Assembly: GCF_027409185.1 (NCBI RefSeq)
Contig: NC_084462.1
Location: 154,181,490-154,245,489 of the forward strand
DNA from: Cynocephalus volans
Taxonomy: Eukaryota > Chordata > Mammalia > Dermoptera > Cynocephalidae
Reading direction: 5' to 3'
DNA length: 64,000 nucleotides
Shown here: one piece after another, positions 1 through 10,499 of the stretch
Numbering within the stretch: position 1 is the first letter of the stretch
How the letters are laid out: every line of letters starts with the position of its first letter
Notes under the pieces: generated by a model
The model's database searches: none
The model's input: the letters and a program-made list of their open reading frames with translations, nothing else
Told to the model about the DNA's origin: nothing
Made by a program: the position numbers and the translations under genes

Positions 1-384
1 TTTCCAAAAGAAACTAAATACTAAAATCACAAGCAACAAATCTTAGGGGACTCTAGGTAACAGAATTTGAGGAAACCATACAGAACAGTCACTGCCTACA
101 AGGTGCTAGAATAATTCCTATGTACTAAACTGAAAGTGCTCAAAACCCACAAATGCATAGAAATGAAAAGAAAAACAAAGTTGGTGCCTAACTCATAAAT
201 CTTTACTGCTATGAGAAAGGAGTTCTTCAATGAGAACACTTTGATAATGACAAATGATGATACACTTACATAGCTCTATGGTTCCTGTGGTCCTCACGGT
301 AGCCATGAGGAGTTGCTGGGCTGGTACTATTGACCATAATGAAGTCCAATTAGAAAGTTTAAATGATTCAGTCAGAGACAACAG

Positions 385-1083
385 GAGTGAGATAATTAAC
401 AGCAAGGATTTGTGAGCCAGATGCCTGTGTTCCACTCCTTTGCCACTTACTGTAACTTGATGTAGGCCAGTTACTTCATCTCTCTGTGCCTCAGCATCTT
501 CATCTACAAACAACATACTTCATAGAGTGTGAGAGGCTGAACTGCCCTCTCTCCCAAAACGATGTCCACATCCTAATCCTTGGAACCTATGATTATGCTG
601 TCTTATGTGGCAAAAGGGACTTTGCAGATATGATTGAGTTAAGGGCCTTGAGATGGGGAGATTATGTTGGATTATCTGGGTGGACCCAATGTAATCACAA
701 GGGTCCTTATAAAAGGGAGGCAGGCGGGCCACACACAAAGAAGGTGATGTGACCAGGGAAGCAGAGAGAGACAGAGATATTGGAAGATGCTACACGGCTG
801 GCTTCATAGCTGAATGACAGGGCCAAGGAATGCAGGTGGCCTGTTGAAGCTAGAAAACATAAAGAAATAGATTCTCGTCTAGAGCCTCCAAAAGGAAAAC
901 AGCCCTGTCAACCCACTTTAGGACTTCTGAGCTCCAGAAGTATAAGAGAATAAATTTGTGTTGTTTTAAGCCACTACATCTGTGGTAATTTGTTACAGCA
1001 GCAATAAGAAACTAATGCATAGGGTTATCATCAGGATTAAATGAGTTCATACATGTACTCATAAAGTGCTCAACCCAGCACCA
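385..1083 (+). repeat. MIR, sense, split by the MLT1 LTR
   Basis: Left part: TTCCACTCCTTTGCCACTTA... to CTCTGTGCCTCAGCATCTTC. Right part: ATCAGGATTAAATGAGTTCA... GTGCTCAACCCAGCACC. Together they read as one tRNA-derived MIR once the LTR is removed. Confidence 0.8.
528..1019 (+). mobile_element. MLT1-type MaLR solo LTR inside a MIR
   Basis: From TGTGAGAGGCTGAACTGCC to ACTAATGCA, with the typical CAAAAGGGACTTTGCAGATA and TTACAGCAGCAATAAGAAAC phrases. Flanking TAGAG/TAGGG may be its 5-bp duplication. It divides a MIR (385-527 and 1020-1083). Confidence 0.85.
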
Positions 1084-1190
1084 TAAAAAGAGCTTTTTAA
1101 ATTTTAGCTATTACAAGCCAAAACCAGAACCCAGTGGACACTCCTAGAAGTACTTCAGAGGTTAAGAAAATGAGGTTCAGAAATTTGATA

Positions 1191-1296
1191 GGGGCTGGCC
1201 AGTTAGCTCAGGAGGTTAGAGCACAGCATTATAACACCAAGGTCAAGGGTTTAGATCCCAATACCAGCCAGCTGCCAAAAAAAAAAAAAAAAAAAA
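1191..1296 (+). mobile_element. tRNA-Ile-derived SINE (CYN-like monomer)
   Basis: GGGGCTGGCCAGTTAGCTCA body with B-box-like GGTTTAGATCCC, then CCAGCTGCC and a 20-base A tail. Flanked by CAGAAATTTG on both sides. Confidence 0.9.
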
Positions 1297-1309
1297 CAAC
1301 CCAGAAATT

Positions 1310-1790
1310 TGGTAATATCTACCTAAATTTAAAATTCACATACCATTTACAGATAACTACACAGGATATTCAACACATCCTTGTTTGTAATAACTCAAAA
1401 TCCATTAAGAGGCTAAAATTATAGAAAAGCCATTCAACGAAATACTACACAGCCTTTGAGTAATGAGGTACACCTCAGTGTGCTGATAAGGGAAATTCTA
1501 CCAGATGTATCCTTTTGTGAAAAAAAAGGCAAGTACAGAACAGCAAGTTTATTAGGTTTTATTTTTGTTTAAAAATACAAAGGATATATATTTATTCATA
1601 AGTATACATGAAAAAATTCTAGAAGGGCATGCAATTAACTGTTAATAGCAACTGTTCTAAGAAAGGAGATTAAGGGTATGAAGTAAGAGGAAACTCTTTT
1701 CACTGTACACCCTTTTAAATTACTTTAGTTTTTTACTAGCTATATGTGTGATATCCATTTAAAAAAACTGAAGTTGAAAGGAATCGCCAA
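1310..1790 (+). mobile_element. Old L1 3' fragment, sense
   Basis: An AATACTACACAGCCTTTGAG phrase at 1440 matches the L1 ORF2 tail; the rest is worn. The neighbouring SINE lies at its left edge. Confidence 0.5.
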
Positions 1791-2343
1791 TCAACAAGCG
1801 TGTATGCACTGACGACCTGCTTGCCACTGTACGTGGTATAGGGCGTAAAACATGGTCCTGTTCTCCAAGAATTTACAATCTAGCTTAATTTATAACCTAG
1901 ATACATATCAGACAATAATCTCTCTAATTGTTTCGGATATCCACGTATCAGAAAACTGAACCAGATGTTTTCTGTAAGTATTTTTCCACTTATGACTCTA
2001 TGAGAACAAATCTCCATCTAAAATGAATGAATTCTATCTCTAACCCATTAGTCCCAACAAATCTTGTTTGTGATTAATAAACTGTTATTTCCTGGGAAGT
2101 GGTTAATGTTTCTGAAAGGAGGAAAAACAGGAAGAATCTTTTCAAACAACCCAATTATATACATACTACACATTACAAGAAAAAAAAGATGAAGGACAAG
2201 TATCTCTGGGCAACTGGATTTGTCTTCTTCATGACACATTGTATTCTCCTAATTCTCAACTAAGGAACATGTTGCAAAAAGAAAAAAAAAAAATGCACAT
2301 CCTCTTCCCCCAAAAAAGTTCATTTTAAAGGTGCTAACACAAT

Positions 2344-2385
2344 TTAGGGCCAGCCCGTGGCTCACTTGGGAGAGTGTGGTGCTGA
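2344..2385 (+). mobile_element. Tailless 5'-half tRNA/SINE retro-insertion
   Basis: Only the first ~40 nt of the SINE body (GGGCCAGCCCGTGGCTCACT to the anticodon-loop GGTGCTGAT) lie between perfect 18-bp repeats TAAAGGTGCTAACACAAT (2326-2343 and 2386-2403). No A tail and no 3' half. Confidence 0.88.
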
Positions 2386-2938
2386 TAAAGGTGCTAACAC
2401 AATATTTATGAGGGTTACTGGTTCATTCCAAATCTTCCTCTCACTTTACAAAAGTGACAGCAACTCAAACTCTAACTTTCTGAAGCTTGACATTAAAGAG
2501 AACTGACAGCAAAACCAACAGGAATCATCCAAATCCAAGGGTTCCATTTATAAGATATTTAGTCCACAATGTCGCCCAATTAGCACATAATCCATAATGA
2601 AGACATTATCGCTGACAAGGGAGGCAGAATGGGATCTGCATCACCCTTCCATAACTCTATTAGTTCCTCTCAAACCAATAAAGGATAGTCTGTGTTAGCA
2701 AAGTATTTAGCTGACTATGGAAGTACATAGGAATCATGATGCAATTCATTTCCAAAGCTTATACAAGGAGAGAAAAAAGTAGAGATGAAAAATATTTAGC
2801 AGGTAACTGGGGAGTTTCTTAAACGGTAACTTACATAGGTACTTCTCCAATCTGGAGACTGGAGTCATCACCACCAAAAGTACTGAGTCAATGGACCACA
2901 AATACTCCAATGACACTGAGGACAACAACAAACTGATA

Positions 2939-3090
2939 CTGGACACCATGTGCCAGACCCTGTAGTAAGCCCTTTCCATTCCTAATCTCTTTGAACCCTC
3001 TCAACAATCCTATAAAGTAGAAGTGAAACTGAGGCACAGAGCTTAACCTGCCCACAGTTACATAGCCAGTGAGTTGTGAACTAGGATATG
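2939..3090 (-). repeat. MIR, antisense
   Basis: ATGTGCCAGACCCTGTAGTA ... GAAACTGAGGCACAGAG ... TTACATAGCCAGTGAGTTG, the usual antisense MIR order. Confidence 0.75.
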
Positions 3091-3559
3091 AATAAAATCA
3101 GCCTTCACTTGAAAGGCCACTCGAAAATATAAACATTATACTACCCCTTCCCCAATCGCTCCTAACTGTCACACACTATCTCCCTAGCTTGCTCCCATCA
3201 CACACTACCTTCTCCCCAACTCGGAAGCAAACCAAATATCCTCTCATCATTCTGTACTCCCAGATGCCCTCATGGGCTTTTACTGATCAGAAGCCTGTAC
3301 ATGAAAATAAGAGTGATCTGGGAGAATACTGTCCTTTTTAAAAGCCACTTTTTAAAGACCTGCCTCTTTAAATTGAGATAGCAGGTTTATGCCATATTGC
3401 CTACACGCCCGTTGGACCCATTGTTATTTCTTTGACTGGATACGCACAGTCTCTGATCACTAACATTTACTCACAACTTGCCAAAGTTCTCTCATTCAGA
3501 AAACTGTTGTAAATCATTTCTTCTTAATAATAATACTAATAACAATACTAACAACAGTT

Positions 3560-3715
3560 ACCATATACTGAGCATTTATTATGTGACAGGGTTTACAAAC
3601 AGTCTCATTTCATCTTCACAACAACCCAATGAAGTAGGCACTGTCCCCATTTTCTAGATGAGAAAACTAAGACCCAGAGAAGTAGAGTAATTCAGCCCGA
3701 CCTTACGAAGCTGGT
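3560..3715 (-). repeat. MIR, antisense
   Basis: ATACTGAGCATTTATTATGT ... CACAACAACCCAATGAAGTA ... GAGAAAACTAAGACCCAGAG. Confidence 0.8.
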
Positions 3716-3869
3716 AACTAAATCTGACTCCATGCAACTTAAGCCTTCAGAGGTCTTGCCATTTAATGATTAAAATGTGAGCTCCTCCTGGACTTTCCTT
3801 TTGAGAGCTACCTTCCCACAGTAGAACTGCTCCACTACCACGTGAATCCCACCATATCCAAATGCTTAC

Positions 3870-4352
3870 CTGAATTTCTTCATTTTCATCTACTAGAAGA
3901 AAACTCACAACCTTCTCAGTCATCTTCTTCCTCTTGGTCTCCTCATCCATCTCTTCTGCCTCCAGCAACTCGTGGACCTTACTGACATGGTAGACAGTAA
4001 CAGGGTGTCTCCTTTTGTTACCCCCAGAATGAGTCCTCTTCTGGCATTCCAGGCACAAGTTGATTTTGCAGGTCTGGCACCTCACAGCTGCCCTCTGCCT
4101 AACACCCAGCAAATGCCCATTGGGGCCCTTGCAAGGATCACAGTAAGGGACATGACCAGGTTTGAGTCTTATCCGTTCATGGTTTCGCAGGCGCTCCTGC
4201 CGATGGAGCTCCTCCTCGCAGCGAAGGCACTGCAGGCTGCAGCACTCATCACACTCAAAGACAGCTTCATCAGTCCCGCTGCAGGCATAACTTTCCTGGC
4301 ACATCAGCCCCGGATTCAGGCCCTTCTCTGCTGGAAAAGTCTGGGCACTCAT
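3870..4352 (-). CDS. ZFYVE1: ZFYVE1 (DFCP1), first coding exon, residues 1-161
   Basis: The product is a PI3P-binding double-FYVE ATPase of ER, Golgi, lipid droplets and autophagosome-forming omegasomes. This exon encodes only the N-terminal Cys/His-rich part; the ATPase and FYVE domains lie off the window to the left. The ATG is 4352-4350 on the minus strand and begins MSAQTFPAEKGLNPG, closely matching the known human N-terminus. Exactly 161 codons follow, ending ...DENEEIQ at a consensus donor (CAG/GTAAGC, intron from 3869), so the exon ends in phase 0. Paired metal ligands are visible: C34, C37, C42, C45, H50, then C71, C74, C92, C95, C100, C103, H108, H116, a B-box-like pattern. An in-frame upstream ATG extends the open frame to 4571, but that part is unlike the family and is treated as 5'UTR or intron. 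No stop or frameshift is seen. Confidence 0.95.
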
Positions 4353-4600
4353 AATCAGATTGGCAAGGAAACACACCCACCATATAACAGTCACTGAGCT
4401 TTCCCTAGCAGTGAAGACAAAGGCTTTGAGTCTGAAGCCTGCACAGAACTTCCACAGGGTTCTGGACACCTTCAAAAAGAAAATCTTCAGTGTCGTATTG
4501 TAATTCTTTACACAGTTACAAATACTCAAATTTTTAATTTTCTGCCTCCAAGGCTCTGGTGTCAGCAGCAACGTCGATTTGGTCTGATGGTTTCATCTTC
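4353..4600 (-). other. ZFYVE1: ZFYVE1 5'UTR of exon 2 and upstream intron boundary (position uncertain)
   Basis: Sequence just upstream of the ZFYVE1 start must contain the rest of exon 2 and its splice acceptor. One candidate acceptor on the minus strand is a pyrimidine run ending TTTTTGAAG near 4478-4490, but other AGs are possible. Only a transcript alignment would fix it. Confidence 0.35.
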
Positions 4601-5780
4601 TATAAAGTGCAGGCAAATATGTGGTCAAAGTTATCTTGAAAAGGTCTTTTATGGTTATCTGAGAGAGGTCTGATGGGTTCACAGAGGTGGGTTCATCTGT
4701 TGGGCCTCAGCCACAAAGTTTTGGTAACGAAAGAAAGTGGTCAGGGACTTTTCAATATATTTCAACCTCAAGTCAATATTTCAGGGGATACCTAGAATAG
4801 AGGAAGGAAAAGATTTCACTCATCTAAAAAACAGAAGTGCACCTTTAAAAAAAAGATTGTTATTAAATACTAGGCCAAAACTATTGAAAGAAATCTCATT
4901 CTTTCTTGTGAAACTTATACTGGTTTGTTCTGATGCTAGAAATTTCTTCTCATATCATGGCTAAGGCTGCTCCTTTTGAAAACAAACACCACCTCTAGGC
5001 CCAAAGCATTTAAGAGACTTTGCTGCTGTATTTCCCAGACTGAACTGCTCTGTTCATTCAGTTATTAAATTCAGAATCGAAATCACTAAGCAAAAATTCC
5101 TTGGAAGGATAAATCCCTGAACCCCCCAGATGGGAGAGGTGAAGTAAGAGGCCTGTAAAATGCTAAAAAATTAATAGTAATAAACTTCAGATCATCAAAG
5201 ACATGGGCAGATCCAGTTATCCTTGTAACTGGATTGTTTCAACTCTAGACAGATGCCTATTAAGCTCTAAACCTGGAAACAATAGTCACAGTTTCTTGTT
5301 TAGAAACACTAAAAAACAATTATTGTACTTCCTTTTGTCCCTTCTTTCTCTAACTGCAAAAATAAGGGAGCAACAGGAGACAATTCCTCATTGCAAAGCC
5401 AGGCCTGCAGTGAGTCAAACAAATAATTTTTCTCTTTGTCACTCAAAAACTAACTTAAAAATAACTTCAAAAAAAAAAAAAAAAAAAAGGAGAAAAGATA
5501 ACTAGGGCAGGAAAAGCAGGAAAGGGGCTTTTGTCACTTCAACAATTATATTCCTAACTCGCCATTGCCTTGATCCAACGCCCCAACAAAGTGTACAGCC
5601 CTCCTTTTAGATATTTACTCCTCCCCTACGGTAATCAATCTATCAATTTCATTTTTAGATAAACAAGTAAGGCGAAGGGAGTGACTAGGGGACCTTATTT
5701 ACACCCTGATCTCAGACATGCCCAGCTAGCTTCCAAAACGGAAACAAAACCCCAAACTTGTCACCATTGAGAAAAATATA
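4600..5780 (-). other. ZFYVE1 intron 1 region
   Basis: AT-rich, no exon or complete mobile element that I can support. An A run lies at 5469-5488. Small open frames on the plus strand have no family. Confidence 0.6.
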
Positions 5781-5888
5781 AAATCAACCTTGAAAAGAAC
5801 ACCTCACCCCCCAACCAGGCCAAGCAAACCATCTGTCCACTCGAGCCCCCCCCACCTCAATGCCTCTCTCCAGCCGGGGGTTCCTCAC

Positions 5889-6350
5889 CTTTCTTTCCTC
5901 CTGGACACCACCACCACAACCCGAGGGGTAGAAGCGGAGCCTAAGAACAAAGAAGGTCCCCCCAAAACCTCCCCAATCCGGCAAAGCCCGGAGCCGAATC
6001 CATTGTTTATACCACCCCACCCCCACCACAGCCGCACCCGCACCCTCTTCCTCCCGGGGCAGCAGAAGCCTCAGGACGATCGCTCGCCCCGCACTGGGCC
6101 GTGCCCTCCCAGCCCTGCCCGCAGTGGCCCGGGGATCCCACCACTGAGCAGCTCGGCAGCGACGAGGCGGCGTCGGGGTGCCGCGGGGCGCCGGTGGGGC
6201 GGGGGCTATTCCTCAGGGCACCGGTGGGTCCATCCTCATCTCCACCTACGCCCCCCTCCTCCTTCGTTGCCTCCCGGGCTTCCTCCTCTCCTGTTGTCAG
6301 TTGGGATCAGCTGATCGGAGTGAACTTCTCCCAGCTCGGACTAACAGGAA
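5889..6350 (-). other. ZFYVE1: Candidate ZFYVE1 non-coding exon 1
   Basis: Inside the CpG island, reading the minus strand, there is a strong donor AAAG/GTGAGG, with last exon base 5889 and intron from 5888. Its place within the island, about 1.5 kb upstream of the coding exon and in the right orientation, makes it a good candidate for the untranslated first exon. The right limit (transcription start) is a guess. Confidence 0.4.
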
Positions 6351-6436
6351 GGCGTGAGCGGTGCAGTCCAGAGAGGGAGGAGCGGGAGAGGGTGGAGCCC
6401 GGCGCCAGCGAAGGCGGGGAAGGCGCGCACAGCCTC

Positions 6437-6450
6437 CTGGGAGATGTAGT
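6437..6450 (-). promoter_or_regulatory. ZNF143/THAP11-type motif (inverted copy)
   Basis: The minus strand reads ACTACATCTCCCAG, close to the ACTACAAYTCCCAG core bound by ZNF143 with THAP11/HCFC1 at many CpG-island promoters. It pairs with the direct copy at 6500-6513. Confidence 0.6.
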
Positions 6451-6499
6451 TCCCCGTCGTGGGTCCTCGGCCATGTCCCGGAAGTGAAGACTCTGAATA

Positions 6500-6513
6500 A
6501 CTACAACTCCCAG
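6500..6513 (+). promoter_or_regulatory. ZNF143/THAP11-type motif (direct copy)
   Basis: ACTACAACTCCCAG matches the ZNF143 SBS2-like promoter core. It lies 49 bp from an inverted near-copy, at the intergenic edge of the CpG island. Confidence 0.7.
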
Positions 6514-7119
6514 TACCAAGAGGCTGCTCTTGCCAGGAGGCGGTGGACTCGGCCGTCGAGCCTTTCGGGACTTGGAGTTTTTGCATTGACTGTGGTTTCT
6601 GCAGGTTTCAGCGCGTTGTTTTGGTTAGTGGCAGGGGAAAGAATGGTGCTAAATTAGAGAAGTGATGTAATAATGTTTAGTATAAGTGGGAAATGGCGAG
6701 GCAAATAATTTGGTTTCAAGTAACCCTTATTGCACACCATTTCTTCAGAAATGTGTTAAAACAGGCAGTCCCCACTTCCCCGGCACAAACTCGGAAAAGA
6801 CCAGTAAGAATTGATAAGCAAATGTAAGTACTCTTGTGGGAGTTTTGTTTTCCCCTCCAGGGTATTCTCCAAGCCAATCTTTTTTTTTTTTTTTTTTTTC
6901 CTACGTATTATTTTTCTGAGCGTTCCTCATATAGGTTCAGAACTTCTGAATTTCAAATTATCTTTAAGTTAGGCGTGGTACATTTTCAGATAAGCTTTCA
7001 GGCTACAGGGCAGGCTAATGGTTAACATTTATTTGTCTTTTTTTTAATATGGCCTTATATTTGTTTAATGCTTTCACTTTTGGGGGGGAAAAAGTGTCGT
7101 TTCTTGGAACAACACTGAA

Positions 7120-7310
7120 AGAAAGCCTGATGAAATGAAAAGAGCATTGGTCTGCGATGCCAAAGACTGGGTACTTCTTCTAGAAGAGCTCCTGACTGTA
7201 TAGGTGGCTGAGGTAAATCACTCAACATCTCCGTACATGAAGGGATTGTACTGTGTAATTTCTGAGGTCCCTGCCAATTCTAACCTTCTGTGGTTCTATC
7301 TTGATAGTTG
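7120..7310 (+). repeat. MIR-like, sense
   Basis: GAAAAGAGCATTGGTCTGCG ... TGAGGTCCCTGCCAATTCTA; an inverted MIR-like piece follows at about 7320-7420. Confidence 0.6.
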
Positions 7311-7998
7311 TTAACCCAGGAGAGAAAACTTAGGTTAAGCGACTTGCCAAGGTCAGACAGCAAATTATTGCCAAAGCTGGGACTAGACCCTATCAGCTTA
7401 CTTGTAAGTCCATATTTTTTTACTTAATGATTCAAAGGACGTAATTCGACCAATAGGAAAACCAAATCTACATAATAATGAATGAGCCATGTATGAGGAT
7501 TATACTGCTGAAAATTATGTTTTCAAGACTGGGCAGAGAGTTAATCATTCGACTAACTGCACAACGTGGCTGAGAATTTTTTTTCCTATGCCAGATCACA
7601 AACCAGGATAATAAGAACAGGAAATTTATGTATCTGGGCTGCATATCCCTAGAAAGGCTGGCCTAAGGGTCTAGTGCCACCCACAGAATCCTCCACAAAC
7701 TCTCCCTTCCAAGCAATTTCTTTTCCAGTCCATTGGGTGGGGATGTGTTTATTTCCTATTCACCCTACTGAAACTGTAGCCTTTGAGTGCCCAGATTTAG
7801 ACTTCCACTTCTACCAGGTCTTGGGTTTTGTCTTCTGTCCTACTTGCCCCATGAAGCCTTGAAAAACCAAGCTTAAGTTCACCAAGGAAGGCACATGCCC
7901 TCATGGTAAAAGTGCATCATTTCTCTGCTTACTCTCTGAATCCTGCCTTCACCTAGATTTTGGTCTGATAATTCCTTATCTTCCTTTTGACTCTTCAA

Positions 7999-8092
7999 TT
8001 TTTTTTTTCTTTTAATTTTGGCAGCTAACCAGTACAGGGACTGAACCCTGGACCTTGGTGTTACGAGCACCACACTGTAACCATGACTCCAA
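7999..8092 (-). mobile_element. tRNA-Ile-derived SINE, antisense
   Basis: T run, GGCAGCTAACCAGTACAGGG, then the complement of the B and A boxes. Confidence 0.85.
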
Positions 8093-8194
8093 TATTTTAC
8101 CAACATTTTTTGTTGTTTTCAGCAGGTGGTTGGTTTGCCATATTGTGAGCCATATTACAAAAAAGGAATAGTTGAGCTAACGGTTAGCTCAGGA

Positions 8195-8375
8195 AGGGAG
8201 CTGATGTGATCAGGACACATGGTGGGTTTCTGGGTGTTGGCAGTGTTCTGCTCTTGACCTGGGTGGTAGTTGCACCAATCTTCACTTGATAATTATGTGT
8301 TAAACAGTTGATATCTAACTTGCACTCTTCCATTTGTATAATATATCTCACAATAAAAAATTAAATTAAAACATT
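8195..8375 (+). mobile_element. L1M 3'UTR end, sense
   Basis: A TTCTGGGTGTTGGCAGTGTT phrase leads to CAATAAAAAATTAAATT, the typical end of an old L1. Confidence 0.6.
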
Positions 8376-9127
8376 TAATTAGGAAAAAGAAATGAATAAA
8401 GTAAAAGGTGCCATGAAATTAGGTTCTACAAGATAAGCAGGCCAAGTGCTTGGACTTAATAAAAATTATCTCCTTAAGCCATTCAACACAGCATGTTAAA
8501 GGTTTTGACAATATTTAACCACAATAGGAGTTACAAAACAAGTAGAAGACAGGTTTCCAGGCTTGTCCCCTTCAACTTCTCATCCCACTTCTCCCTTAAA
8601 GGAAGTCCTCAGTATAAACACACAGACACACAGACAACTGGTATGTAGCTATTAAGATATACTCTCCTAAGTTCATATGGCTACATCCAGGTACCTAAAG
8701 GGTTAAGCAAAGTCTGTTTCCCACATGGTTGTAAGAGATGGTACTCATTTCCTTGGTGAATTTGCCAGAGCTCAGAGACCAACCTTCAGCCTTGCAGGCA
8801 CAGAAATTTAGTTTTATTACTCACCTAGAGTAGATTCATCTCTTAGTGGTAAACACACATTAACCAAGCTTGCTAGACTGATGATGCCAAGCCAATAGTT
8901 TATAATAAGATATTACTGTTACCCAGACTGGAATGTTCAAAATTAACACAGCACATTTGTTCTCATGATAAAGGTGCTATAGGAGAACCATAGTGAAAAA
9001 GGTGCTTGGTGAGTATAGAATCAAAACAAGAGGAAAGGAATCACATCAATTGAATATTCATGGTAAAAGGCTAACATGTGTAGACCTCCTGCTAGAGATG
9101 GTCTTTGTCCATGGTAGCAGAACAACT

Positions 9128-9693
9128 TGTGGAGTATGCATAAAGCAAATGTACTTCACAGGGCCTAGTTTTCCAAAGCCTTGCAGTTTGAAATATTGAC
9201 CTTGCAAAGGACAGGAAATTTTCCTCAGGCCATAGTCTCTGTTGTGAGATAAAGAATTGTAACACAGCAAGGTTGCTGGCTCAAAGAGAGGCAGGTTACT
9301 GATTGATATGTAAAGATACTGGGAAATTACTGTAAGAAGAGAATGTTAGCTAAAATCAAGCTTTTGTTGCAAACTGCATTATGGAAGGTCACCTTGCCTG
9401 TCTTACTGAATGTTACCAGCTTCTATTGTTAAACTTGTTAAACTTTACTTAGCAAAAACCCCACCTATGTTCTCTTCCTGTAAATTCCTGGTCTGGAGAA
9501 TACATGGGGGAAGAGAACCCCAATTTGTGGTTAATTTCCCAAATGGAAGGAATGCCTCTCTCTTGAGGGTTCCAGGAGATTAACCCCTTTTCGGGGTTTC
9601 TCACTGCTCAGAAGAGATGGGCTTTGAGTAATCTTTGGCAGCTCCATGACCCAGGGGAAAAGGGGTGACAAATCTGTGGGAGGCAAAGCAACA
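9128..9693 (+). mobile_element. Solo LTR of the same class II ERV family
   Basis: 566 bp from TGTGGAGTATGC to AAGCAACA, aligning with both proviral LTRs. It is flanked by a perfect 6-bp duplication ACAACT (9122-9127 and 9694-9699), so it is a complete insertion reduced by LTR-LTR recombination. The poly(A) signal position reads AATACA (9499-9504) instead of AATAAA. The extra length comes mostly from the middle of the LTR. Confidence 0.92.
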
Positions 9694-10015
9694 ACAACTG
9701 ATTCCTCTAGTTACTTTTTCTCCTTGACATTACTTTGCTATCCAGTAAGACAGAGCTCAGAAATTGATTCTGGATAATTTAAGAAGAAACTTAACTTTTG
9801 GGAAAATATTAGGTATCTTAGAATTGTTTGGAAGGTTGGAGAACCTGGGTCAAAAAAATGGTCAGGAACGAGGACGGTAGTTACTGGGAATCACAATCAA
9901 GTTCTCACCTTAGGACGTCAGAGTAGGACACCATAGTTGGCACTGATTCTACTGAGCACCTTTTCCAGTACACTCTCTGTGCCACCTCCATCACTGCATT
10001 CTCAACAATGGCAAC

Positions 10016-10495
10016 TGTGGTAGGCAGAATAAAGACCTCCAAAAGATGTTCACCTCCTGATCCCCGAAATCCGTAGATACATTACATTATATGGCAAAAG
10101 GGACTTTGCACATGTGACTAAGGTTAAGGACCTACATGAGAAGATTATTCTGGGTTATCAGGGCAGGCCCAATGTAATCACAAAGCAGTGAAATAAAAGT
10201 TGTCAAAGACAGATGTGATGACTAAAAAAGAGTCAGAGAGTTATTGGCTTTGAAGATGGAGAACAGGAGCCATGAGCCAAGAAATGCTGGTAGCCTCTGG
10301 AAGCTGGAAAAGGCAAGGAAATGGATTTTCCCCTGGAGCCTCAAAAAAAAAAAAAAAAAAAAAAAAAACCTAGATTTCAGCCCAGTGAGACACCTGTGTT
10401 TGATTTCTGACCTATAAAACTATATAAGGTAATAACTCCATGTTGTCTTAAGCCACTAGGTTTGTATTAATTACAGCAGCATTAGAAAACTAAGC
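10016..10495 (+). mobile_element. MLT1-type MaLR LTR
   Basis: TGTGGTAGGCAGAATAAAGA start, CAAAAGGGACTTTGCACATG middle and TTACAGCAGCATTAGAAAAC end. A 25-base A run at about 10345 lies inside it. Confidence 0.85.
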
Positions 10496-10499
10496 AGCA

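Larger units (their letters stand above)
5990..6560. promoter_or_regulatory. CpG-island promoter of ZFYVE1
   Basis: A stretch of high GC and frequent CpG in otherwise AT-rich, CpG-poor DNA. It lies upstream of ZFYVE1 on the minus strand and is TATA-less in appearance. It includes two inverted ZNF143-type motifs at its right edge. Open frames here in several phases are a by-product of composition. A divergent plus-strand transcript is possible but nothing supports a gene. Confidence 0.75.
6660..9120. other. Intergenic, mostly unassigned
   Basis: Contains a T run (6881-6899), MIR-like pieces (7120-7420), a SINE and an L1 end. The rest, including 7440-7990 and 8400-9120, shows no gene or repeat that I can name. 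Confidence 0.6.

Noticed and set aside
3972-4397. 141-codon plus-strand frame
   Set aside because: It is the antisense shadow of the ZFYVE1 coding exon.
4353-4571. N-terminal extension of ZFYVE1 from the upstream in-frame ATG
   Set aside because: The added 73 residues are unlike the family, while MSAQ at 4352 matches the known start.
5790-6657. Several Pro/Arg-rich frames in the CpG island
   Set aside because: Composition-driven frames over a promoter, open in overlapping phases and both strands, with no family.
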